Source: an uncultured Prevotella sp. (GTDB taxonomy: Bacteria > Bacteroidota > Bacteroidia > Bacteroidales > Bacteroidaceae). Taken from it: a stretch of DNA of 64,000 nucleotides. Location: the NCBI GenBank assembly GCA_944320355.1, contig CALUHC010000019.1, forward strand, positions 1 to 64,000, given 5' to 3'. The notes beneath the pieces are model-generated. The model was not told where the DNA came from, did not search any database, and saw only the letters and a program-made list of their open reading frames with translations. The position numbers and the translations under genes were made by a program. Positions 26,141 to 34,800 of this stretch are shown in pieces. Position 1 is the first letter of the stretch, and each line of letters starts with the position of its first letter.

Positions 26141-26977
26141 ATGAGAAAACTGATGACAGCCGCGCTCGGCCTGGTGGCCATGGCGGCAGCGGCGCAGGAG
26201 AAAGGCCGCATGGAAGTTCACGACATGGGCAGCTGGAAGCTGCACGTGTATTACTCGAACGACGTGATGAACGACGCGAGCTACATCGTGGAGGGCCGCG
26301 ACTCGATAGTGACAATGGAGCAGCCGCTCTTCAAGGACAACGCCGCCGAGTTTGACGCTTACGCCGCCAAGACGGGCAAGCCGGTGGCCGCAAGGATAAC
26401 AGACTACCACATGGGCGGCACCGCCGACCACGACGTGCTGATGGCCGAGGGCATGGGCGCGTTCTCCAAGGGGCCTGTATACGGCGGCATGATGCAGGGC
26501 TTCGCCAAGACTTTCGGCGACGCGATGGTGAGCCTGCCCACGGGCAAGGTGACCGAAGCGCCCTTCGGCTCCACCCGCGCCATAGTCGGAGTGACATTCA
26601 GCTTCAGCCACGGAGCCGCAACCGACTTCCCGGCAGCGAGCATTCTCATAGGCGGCAAGGCTTATCTGACGCACTGGGCACCGGCCAAAGCCCACCCGTC
26701 GCACCTGCAAATATCCTCGCCGCAGGCCATAGACGCCGAGATTGCCGAGGCCAAGCGGGCGCAGGAGTCGGGCGCGACGCTCTTCATAGGCAGCCACGGC
26801 GGCGCGGCCAAGGCCGACGCGGTGGCGTTCAAGACAGCATACCTTGGCAAGATGAAAGAGACCCTGGCCTCATCGCCCACGCCCGAAGCCTTCGTCGAGG
26901 CCATGAAGTCGGCCTACCCCGGACTGCCCGGCGAGGAAGGACTGCCCGAACTGGCCAAGGCGCTGTTTAAGAAGTAA
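26141..26977 (+). CDS. Exported metallo-beta-lactamase-fold-like protein with degenerate metal site
   Basis: 278 residues with a signal peptide ending near residue 19 (VAMAAAAQ). The fold order resembles an MBL protein: a strand pair with NDASYIVEGRDSIVTMEQP, then ITDYHMGGTADHDVL where the metal motif HxHxDH should stand, and LFIGSHGG near the C-terminal His. Only scattered His and Asp remain (YH-GG-ADHD), so catalytic activity is doubtful. It is monocistronic with its own promoter and a strong stem after it. The family assignment is from pattern only. Confidence 0.6.
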   Translation: MRKLMTAALGLVAMAAAAQEKGRMEVHDMGSWKLHVYYSNDVMNDASYIVEGRDSIVTMEQPLFKDNAAEFDAYAAKTGKPVAARITDYHMGGTADHDVLMAEGMGAFSKGPVYGGMMQGFAKTFGDAMVSLPTGKVTEAPFGSTRAIVGVTFSFSHGAATDFPAASILIGGKAYLTHWAPAKAHPSHLQISSPQAIDAEIAEAKRAQESGATLFIGSHGGAAKADAVAFKTAYLGKMKETLASSPTPEAFVEAMKSAYPGLPGEEGLPELAKALFKK

Positions 26978-26986
26978 AGGAATGGC

Positions 26987-27040
26987 TGTTTTGGAAGTTA
27001 AGGGAGCCATGGGAAGTTAGCTCCCTTAACTTCCAAAACA
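26987..27040 (+). terminator. Terminator-like stem after the MBL-like gene
   Basis: A perfect 21-bp stem (26987-27007 with 27020-27040) and 12-base loop directly after the stop codon. The following bases are only moderately T-rich. Confidence 0.7.
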
Positions 27041-27135
27041 TTCTTCCTTATCTTCAAGAAATGCCTCTCAAATTTCCCGCCTCTGTAAATTTTTCGCCAT
27101 CGGGCGGCAAATTCGCCCGAAATGAAAGTGCAACG

Positions 27136-27290
27136 CCAACATACTGACTGTCAGATACTTAACCATAAAAACCACGAAACAAGACAGGATTCTGCCCACG
27201 CTTGAATCGCAAAACGGGTCGTTTCGTAATGTGAAACGACCCGTTTCTGCATACGAAAGGGCCTCCATCGCAGCACGAAACGGCACGTTC
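27136..27290. repeat. 22-bp-phased palindrome array, copy D
   Basis: Clear units at 27212 (centre GGT), 27234 (ACC) and 27278 (GCA), with a decayed unit in register at 27256 and possible decayed ones at 27168 and 27190. A CTGACTGTCAG palindrome at 27144-27154 matches the left marker of copy A. It lies between the MBL-like gene and the PL11 lyase. The rest of the gap (to 27613) shows only the palindrome at 27554. Confidence 0.82.
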
Positions 27291-27553
27291 CGGAATGCCC
27301 TTAACACCCATTTCCGGCACATTTTGCCGCATACAGGTCAAAAAACACAGTAGGACGAGCCGCCAAGACCAGGAAAAACAGCACTCAAAAAACTTTTTAG
27401 CAGACCTGCGTCTGTCAATATTTCAGAAAGGCTTTCCGCCGTAACTTCCACCTGCCCCCACCCTGCCAGCCCGCAGACCTACAGGGTCAACGTCTCCTTT
27501 TGCCTCCACACACTTTTATTTTCCATACCGTTAAACCATTCTAACCGACAGCC

Positions 27554-27567
27554 GTCATACGTATGAC
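27554..27567. promoter_or_regulatory. 14-bp perfect palindrome upstream of the PL11 lyase
   Basis: GTCATACGTATGAC, 47 bases before ATG 27614. It could be a regulator site. No TAnnTTTG box is visible in this gap. Confidence 0.35.
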
Positions 27568-27613
27568 AACATAAACAACCATTGATTAAAAACCCAAACC
27601 AAAACCCAAACGG

Positions 27614-29674
27614 ATGAAACACATCTTGACAACGGCAGTGGCGGCGGCAATCTGCGCCACTGTCTGTGCGCAACCCCGATACGACATGGACAACATACAG
27701 CGCGAGCGGCTCGACCGCGGCGTGGTGGCCGTGAGGCAGGACGCAGGCCACGTGATTGTGAGCTGGCGCACGCTGTACACCGACAAGAAAGGCGAACCGT
27801 TCGACATCTACCGCAACGGCGTCAAGCTGAACACCAAGCCGCTCACCACGGGCGGCACATTCTTTGTGGACGACAAGCCGCTCAACACCGAAGCGACTTA
27901 CGAAATACGCGGCGGCGGGCGCGACGGCAAATACACACTGACCGCCGACGCACCGGCGGGATACCTGCCAATAAAGCTGCAACGGCCCGAAGGCGGCATA
28001 ACGCCCGACGGGCGCGAATATACATACTCGGCCAACGACGCGAGCGTGGGCGACGTGGACGGCGACGGACAGTACGAAATCATACTGAAGTGGAGCCCGT
28101 CGAATGAGCACGACAACGCCCACTCGGGCTTCACGGGCAACACCCTCTTCGACTGCTACCGCCTCGATGGCACACGCCTGTGGCGCATAGACATGGGGCC
28201 GAACATACGCAGCGGGGCGCACTACGTGCCGTTCATAGTCTACGACTTCGACGGTGACGGGCGCGCCGAGCTTATGGTCAAGACGGCCGACGGCACCATC
28301 GACGGCACCGGACGCGCCATAGGCGACGCCAAGGCCGACTGGCGCGAGGAGGTGAAGGAAGCAATGGCCAACTTCGACGCCAACCGCGAGGCCGCCAAGA
28401 AGGAACAGGCAGAGATGGAACAGAGGCGCAGGGAGTGGGAGCAGATGCACCGCGAAGGCCGCCGACCCGCACGCCGCAGGCCCAACAGGCAGCGCCGCAA
28501 CCCGGGCTACAACGAGTGGAAGGCAGGCAGAATACTGTCGGGGCCGGAATACATCACCGTGTTCAACGGACTGACAGGAGCAGCGATGGCCTCTGCCGAC
28601 TACATCCCAGCACGCGGCGACGTGCGCGACTGGGGCGACGACCGCGGCAACCGCTCGGAGCGCTACCTCGCCGCCATGGGCTACTTTGACGGACGGCACG
28701 CCAGCGCGGTGTTCTGCCGGGGATACTACGGACGGTCGGTCATAGCGGCATGGGACTGGGACGGCAAGGAACTGAAGAACCGGTGGACCTTTGACACCGA
28801 CGACGAACGATGGCACGACTACGCCGGACAGGGCAACCACAACATACGAGTGGCCGACGTGGACGGCGACGGATGCGACGAGATAACATACGGCTCGATG
28901 GCTGTCGACCACGACGGCACGGGGCTGTACACCACGGGCATGGGCCACGGCGACGCCATGCACCTCACCGTGTTCGACCCCACGAGCGACCGACTGCAGC
29001 TGTGGGACTGCCACGAGAACCGCCGCGACGGCTCTGACCTGCGCGACGCAGCCACGGGCAAGGTGATATTCCAGATAAAAAGCAAGGACGACGTGGGACG
29101 CTGCATGGCCGCCGACATAGACCCGACCAACCCCGGACTGGAGATGTGGAGCTCCGACAGCCACGGCATACGCAACATAAAGGGAGAGCTGGTGACACCA
29201 AAACGCAGCGAGGAAGAGGAGAAAGCCGACCGCAAGAAGGCCGAAGAGGACGACACGGCACTCTTCCTGCGCGGCATGAGGCTGCCCACAAACTCGGCCG
29301 TATGGTGGGACGGCGACCTGCTGCGCGAGATGCTCGACCACAACCGCGTGTCCAAGTATGACTGGACCACGGGCGGCATGACGCTGATCAAGGAGTTCAG
29401 CGGATGCACGTTCAACAACGGAACGAAGTCCAACCCCTGCCTCAGCGCCGACATCCTGGGCGACTGGCGCGAGGAAGTGCTCGTGAGAACGACCGACAAC
29501 AGCGAGCTGCGGCTCTACGTAACGACCATTCCGACAGACTATCGCGTCAACTGTCTCATGGAGGACATACCCTACCGCATCGGCGTGGCCACCCAGAACG
29601 TGGGCTACAACCAGCCGCCCCACACCGGCTTCTACCTCGGGCCGGACAAGTCGGCGGTGGATTTTCTGAAATAG
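27614..29674 (+). CDS. Secreted rhamnogalacturonan lyase, PL11
   Basis: 686 residues with a signal peptide (MKHILTTAVAAAICATVCAQ). PL11 lyases cut the alpha-1,4 bond between rhamnose and galacturonate in rhamnogalacturonan I by beta-elimination, using calcium. The eight-bladed propeller is marked by calcium-binding loops GDVDGDGQYE (about 147), DFDGDGRAEL (211) and ADVDGDGCDE, and by DWREEVLVRTTDNSELRLY near the end. Two charged insertions are unusual: about residues 241-300, Arg/Glu-rich (ending RRPARRRPNRQRRN), and a Glu/Lys-rich run near 530-550. Convergent with the SASA gene, separated by a two-way terminator. Confidence 0.92.
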   Translation: MKHILTTAVAAAICATVCAQPRYDMDNIQRERLDRGVVAVRQDAGHVIVSWRTLYTDKKGEPFDIYRNGVKLNTKPLTTGGTFFVDDKPLNTEATYEIRGGGRDGKYTLTADAPAGYLPIKLQRPEGGITPDGREYTYSANDASVGDVDGDGQYEIILKWSPSNEHDNAHSGFTGNTLFDCYRLDGTRLWRIDMGPNIRSGAHYVPFIVYDFDGDGRAELMVKTADGTIDGTGRAIGDAKADWREEVKEAMANFDANREAAKKEQAEMEQRRREWEQMHREGRRPARRRPNRQRRNPGYNEWKAGRILSGPEYITVFNGLTGAAMASADYIPARGDVRDWGDDRGNRSERYLAAMGYFDGRHASAVFCRGYYGRSVIAAWDWDGKELKNRWTFDTDDERWHDYAGQGNHNIRVADVDGDGCDEITYGSMAVDHDGTGLYTTGMGHGDAMHLTVFDPTSDRLQLWDCHENRRDGSDLRDAATGKVIFQIKSKDDVGRCMAADIDPTNPGLEMWSSDSHGIRNIKGELVTPKRSEEEEKADRKKAEEDDTALFLRGMRLPTNSAVWWDGDLLREMLDHNRVSKYDWTTGGMTLIKEFSGCTFNNGTKSNPCLSADILGDWREEVLVRTTDNSELRLYVTTIPTDYRVNCLMEDIPYRIGVATQNVGYNQPPHTGFYLGPDKSAVDFLK

Positions 29675-29734
29675 AACCATCAGTGAGCATCACTGTCAAA
29701 GCAAAACCCAACAAGCAGTAACAAACAAAAAAAC

Positions 29735-29780
29735 AAGTCCGCCCGCACGGTGCGTAACGCATAACCGTGCGGGCGGACTT
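29735..29780. terminator. Bidirectional terminator between the PL11 and SASA genes
   Basis: Perfect 17-bp stem (29735-29751 with 29764-29780), A-rich on the left, TTTATAAT on the right, between convergent genes. Confidence 0.85.
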
Positions 29781-29819
29781 TATAATGCTTGCGGCATACA
29801 CATCCACCGCAAGCGCAGA

Positions 29820-31817
29820 CTACTTGAACAAATACTTACGACCGTCACAGATGTAAAGGCCGCGCGATGGATGCTCAACCGCCACGCCATCGATTGTGTA
29901 CCATACGCCAGGTTCTCCACCACCTACGTATGTACGGTCAATACCAGCGACAGAGCCAACAACGGTCTTTACCACATCGGCAATTTCTGTGGCAGGTAGC
30001 CTCAGGTAAGCCTGCTTCTCAAGCGGGTATGATGCCACAATTCTATGAAAGTCGGTCTGCCCGCCAACGGTCTGCAGCACATAATTATTGCATTGCACAC
30101 CATCAGCCATCTCTGTCGCAGGAACCGAGGCCGCACCAACAACCGGCACAAGCAGGCTCTTGACGGCAACAGAATGACCGTCAACCACAGGCGCGCCCAC
30201 AAGGCACTCCTCTCCTATCAGCACAACACCGGTATTAGCCGGAATGGTGTCTGTCTGCTCAAGGACAAGCACATCGGTCTGGGCGTCATATTCGGTGGCC
30301 ACGTATGCTTTTATCATGTCCGAGTATGGCTTGACACTGCACGATTTATCGCTGCTGAAAGTCACCTTGCCGTCTGCCCCGACGAGTATCTGCACATACG
30401 GAGACGCCACCTGCACACTGTAAACGTAAATAGCTCCACCGTCGGAGTGGAAAACGAGGTCAACAGGTTCCTTGAGTGTCTCCTTGACGCGCCATACATT
30501 GATGACCTTGCCGCTCGACTTGCCGCCGCCACTCACCAACTCCAAGTACTCCTCACTGTCGGTAGTCAGTCCACGCTCGCCCTTTGCAGACTCGGTGACA
30601 ATGGTCACTGTCTGCCCGGGCTTCACCTTGGGAACTTCCATGTACAGGTTGTCTGCATACAGGCAAATGTTGTTTCCCGGATTAACTATGATGCGGTTGC
30701 CTGTGCTGCACTTGAACAGCAGCCCCTTGGTTTCCGGGAACACATAGCCACCAGACGTGGCAAGCTCCTGCCATTCCGGCATTGCCGACGAATAACGGTA
30801 TCCCAACTTCTGGAACGTGGGCCACTTGCTGTCGGCCTGCAACTTGGCAATAGTCTCCTCGCTCCATGCCGCCGAAAAATCCCAATGGCGCTCGGCGTCC
30901 ACCTGCAGTGTGTCACTGGCACTTGGTTTATGGGGCTTGGACACTTCTATCTTGTTGCCGTCGACCAACTTAAGCTCCACCAACGTGTTGTACATCTGCT
31001 TGCCAAGGTACTCTGTCCACGCCGAATCGAAGTGCAACGCGTCCGAACGCAAACCGGCATCACTCATGTCTATATAGTAAACATTAGGCAATTCTGCGGC
31101 CACTTTCAGCTGCGCCTCCTCCACGCCTTTGCTGTACTGCTTGCTTTCATGCGACACAGTGCCGAATATGAAAGGCAATGTCTTATCCTTGTCACGGCCA
31201 GTCTTGGCATATATGGCGTTGCGCATATATGTTATCATGTCCTTGAAATTCTTGTAATAATGGTCGGGCAACTTGCGGTCACTCTCGCCCTGATGCCACA
31301 TTATGGCCTTAACATCATACCCCTGCTGCAACTTAGAAAGGGTGATATCCACACAATCGGCAAACCCCTCGGTAAGTGACTTAGTGAGAGACTTGCCTGT
31401 ATTGATGTCGCCGCGGTATGCGTTGTTATCCGCTATCCACTCCGCATCGGCACACCACACAGGTAAGTGCGCGTAAGTGGCGGCAGTATCAATAGCCGTT
31501 CCTCCGTAAGCGCATTTGATAGCGTAGAAATCAGACTGCAAAGCCTGCTCAATAAAATAATTGGTTATGTCGCAAAAAGCGAACCTTTTGTCGAACTTGA
31601 ATTCACCAAAAGTGCCATCACTCGACGAAGTGACGTTTGTGTATCTTAGATATTCATACCCATCCTTGAGATAGGACGGCAACTTGTCCACGTATTCGCG
31701 GCCGTCGGCGTTCGACTGTCCGGCGGTAATGAACACCGACACAGGCTCCTGCGCATGAGCAACAAAAGCCGACGCAAACACAAAAAGCGAAAAAAAGGAA
31801 ACACGATTAAAGCTCAT
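29820..31817 (-). CDS. Secreted SASA-domain carbohydrate acetylesterase
   Basis: 665 residues with a signal peptide (cleavage near AHAQ, residue 23). Residues about 27-285 form a SASA (sialate/xylan O-acetylesterase, CE6-like) domain, with the serine block ITAGQSNADG, MWHQGESD and DALHFDSAW carrying the His. The rest is beta-rich, probably carbohydrate-binding or structural, and the protein ends in a short conserved tail (YTIDGVAVEHPSRGLYICDG) of the type seen on secreted Prevotella enzymes. In this setting removal of acetyl groups from rhamnogalacturonan is likely. It starts only 23 bases after a terminator stem belonging to the upstream gene. Confidence 0.85.
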   Translation of the reverse strand: MSFNRVSFFSLFVFASAFVAHAQEPVSVFITAGQSNADGREYVDKLPSYLKDGYEYLRYTNVTSSSDGTFGEFKFDKRFAFCDITNYFIEQALQSDFYAIKCAYGGTAIDTAATYAHLPVWCADAEWIADNNAYRGDINTGKSLTKSLTEGFADCVDITLSKLQQGYDVKAIMWHQGESDRKLPDHYYKNFKDMITYMRNAIYAKTGRDKDKTLPFIFGTVSHESKQYSKGVEEAQLKVAAELPNVYYIDMSDAGLRSDALHFDSAWTEYLGKQMYNTLVELKLVDGNKIEVSKPHKPSASDTLQVDAERHWDFSAAWSEETIAKLQADSKWPTFQKLGYRYSSAMPEWQELATSGGYVFPETKGLLFKCSTGNRIIVNPGNNICLYADNLYMEVPKVKPGQTVTIVTESAKGERGLTTDSEEYLELVSGGGKSSGKVINVWRVKETLKEPVDLVFHSDGGAIYVYSVQVASPYVQILVGADGKVTFSSDKSCSVKPYSDMIKAYVATEYDAQTDVLVLEQTDTIPANTGVVLIGEECLVGAPVVDGHSVAVKSLLVPVVGAASVPATEMADGVQCNNYVLQTVGGQTDFHRIVASYPLEKQAYLRLPATEIADVVKTVVGSVAGIDRTYVGGGEPGVWYTIDGVAVEHPSRGLYICDGRKYLFK

Positions 31818-31839
31818 GATAAAAAAATTAAAGAAAAAA

Positions 31840-31880
31840 GCAGGGCGGCAAGCCTACTTATAAGACTTGCCAAGCCCTGC
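31840..31880 (-). terminator. Terminator after the PL11 fusion gene, just before the SASA start
   Basis: Stem GCAGGGC/GCCCTGC extended by GGCAAG/CTTGCC (31840-31880), followed on the minus strand by a T-rich run that ends a few bases before ATG 31817. No separate promoter is seen for the SASA gene, so it depends on read-through or on an unseen promoter. Confidence 0.85.
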
Positions 31881-31889
31881 CCCAAAAGA

Positions 31890-34800
31890 CTAATTTATGA
31901 TTTGTTTTTGTCCGTTCACAATGTAAACACCGGGAGCAAGCCCGTCGAGTGCACCATCGGCGGCCACGCCCGAGCGCAGCTTCACGCCGTCAACAGAATA
32001 CACATCGACCTTAGAGCCATCGACAGAGATGCCTCCGATGCCATCGGTTGAAGCCACCAGGAGAATTCCCTCGCTGAGCAACGCCGTGTCGTCCCATTCT
32101 ATCTGCTGTCCAGGACTCTCTGTCTTGATAATGAATGAGCCGCTTTGGGCACCCTCGCCTGTGAACACCTCTATCTTCTCTCCTGCCTGGAGGATGCGCT
32201 CCGGATTCACTTTCACAAGGATGGTATCGCCGTTATGGCTTACGTTACCTTGGAACTTGTACTTGTCATTGGTGCCGTTGCTAAGTGAGTTCACGCCAAC
32301 CTTCACCTCAATGGTGCTGCCCTCGGCCAGCGTCACGGCACCGGTAGACTTCATTGTGCCATAAACCGTCTCGCTCCCGGCGGCGATCACGCCTCCCTTG
32401 TTCACCACAATGGTGCTCGCGCCGCCGCGTCCGGTGAGCCGGCCACCGGCATTCACCGTCACAGTTCCGGTGGTTATTGCTGACGGAGTGCTGCTGAATG
32501 GCTTGTTGTTAAGCTCCAACGCGCCCTCGGCCACCACTATATCAGAGGTGCTTGCCTCGTTGTTCAGCGTCCAAGTGCCTGCGCCATACTTGGTGACGCG
32601 GCTTGCGGCAAGCCGCCCTTCGTACTCGGTGCTCTCGTTGTTGAAGCCTACCTCGTAACTGTCGCGGCTGTTGCCAAGCGTGCAGTCATCCGCCGATGAC
32701 TCCACAGAACCTATCCGCGTGGTGACGGCACGGGTGCCGCTGCCGTTTGACTGATAGTGGCTCACGATGCTGCCTGCATCGAGCACCATCCTCGTCTTGC
32801 TCATGTCGGTCACGTTGTCCTGCAGGCGGAAGTTGCCACCCTGCGCGGTCAGCGTGCCTTCAAACTGCGAGAAGTCGGCTCCGATGTCGTTGCGCACACC
32901 GTCGGACACAATGGTCAGATCGCCTGTACCGGCAAAACTGCCGTTGATTGCGCCGCGCGTCGTGCCCTTCACTGTGTTCTTCGTGCCTTCAACGACGGTC
33001 ACTTTGTAGTTGAATATGGGTCGCGTTGAAGAGTTGTTCACGTCGAGCAGGTCAACCGTTCCGCCCGCCAGCACCATGGGCGAGCCGCTACGGCCAAACG
33101 TTGAGTTCCATGCGCCGGTGGCAACGATGCCCTGCTTCACTATGAGACCGGCAAATGGGTTCTCGCCTCCGTATGTGAAATTGAGCTGGCCGGGACCATC
33201 CTTGACGAGATAACCGTCGCCCTTGACAATGCCTTTGAGCGAAACAGTGCCGGAAGCAGAAGCCACATATACTGTCGAAGTGTCCGCAAGGGTGACAATA
33301 TGGTCGGTGGCCATGTTGGTGGCGTCCACTTTCAGCGTGCCGCCATTGAGCTGCAGGTTGCCCTCTTCGGCTGTCGACGCGCCGAGCGCGCTGGCCTTGC
33401 CGCCATCGGCAAGGCTGGTCACGGTGAGCGTTCCCTCGTTGATTACGGTCTGGCCGGTATAGCTGTTGGCCGTCAGCTCCATGCGGACTTCGCCCTCTCC
33501 GTTCTTGACAAGGCCGCCTTCGCCGCCTATCGAGCCGCTGCCGGTGAACGTATAGGTGCCGCTGTCGAAGTCGAACGTAACGCCGTCTGCCGAAACATTG
33601 TCATCAACGGTGATGTTGCGGTTGCCCGACTCGTCGTTGAACACCACTGCATCTCCCGTAACGAAAGGCGTAGCCTCGCCTTCGGCCACAAAGTTCTCTG
33701 CCTTGTAGTCCCACAGGTTGCTCTCGTTTCCGGTCCATACCACGCCCTGCTGCGGTGCGCGGGTCTCATTGACGGTAAGCACAAGGCGGCTGCCGTCTAC
33801 GCTTACGTCGCAGTTCACGCCCTCAAGACCGCGCACGGCGATGGCCGACGGGTCGGCAGTGAGCGTGCCGCTGCACTCTGCCAGCACGTAATCACCGGGC
33901 GCGAGCGTGCCGCCTACGGCATTGACGGTGATGGTGTTAGCGCCTTCAAGCGTGAGGTCGCCATTCACCTTTATCATAGAAGCCTGCCCTGCCGAGGCGC
34001 TCACCTCCACATATACGCTACCGGGAAGCGTGAGGCTCTTGCCGAATGTCATCACTCCATACACATTGTCGGCATTGCCCGGCATGATGCGGCAGCCCTC
34101 GTAGTTGAGAGCTTCCTCGAAGGCCACATCGCCATTGAGCGTACCCGTGCCGGACAGCGTGCCCTTGGCGCGAAGCTCCACGGGGCCGGCCACAGTGCCG
34201 TTGAGGCAGAGCGTGCCTTCGCTTATGACGGTGCGGCCCGTATAGGCAAGGTCGTTGGCAATGGTCACCGTGCCTTGCTGCGACTTCCACAGTTCCATCT
34301 CGCCGGCCAGTGTGCCTGTGCCGCCGAACGTATAGTCATGCCCCTTGGGGTTCATCAGGTAGACGGCAGAGGGGCGCAGCGTGCCGCTGAGCTGTATGGC
34401 CTGCGCGTTCTCGCCGCTGATGTCGAACACCACGCTTGCGCCGTCGGTGTAGTTGCGTGCCGAAGCCTGGTCGAACGACGTGAAACCCGAGCCCGACGCG
34501 CTCCACACAGAGCCGCCCTGCCAGCGCAGGTCTGTAAGCATGGTGGGCGGCAGAGGCGGATATGGCATATCGCCGCCGAGGTAGAAGCCCGTGCAGGGCA
34601 TCTGGTAATAGCCGCGCGTGGTGCAGTCGAGACGGTAGTGCGGGTCTTCCTGCAACGTGTAGAAGCTGTAGTCGGTGGGGATATTGGTCGAGTAGCCCAC
34701 CATTCCGGTGCTTGTCTCGGCGTTCTGCTTCATCAGTATCAGCTCCTCGCGCCAGTCGCCGGTCATGTCGCCCATAAAGGCGGGACGCACGGCTCCACCG

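Noticed and set aside
27479..29680. A 733-codon open frame antisense to the whole PL11 lyase gene
   Set aside because: It mirrors the lyase exactly, has no signal or domain, and arises from GC-rich third codon positions. Similar long antisense frames over DUF5690, phnX, the M16/DUF4954 genes, the PL11 fusion and GH27 were rejected for the same reason.
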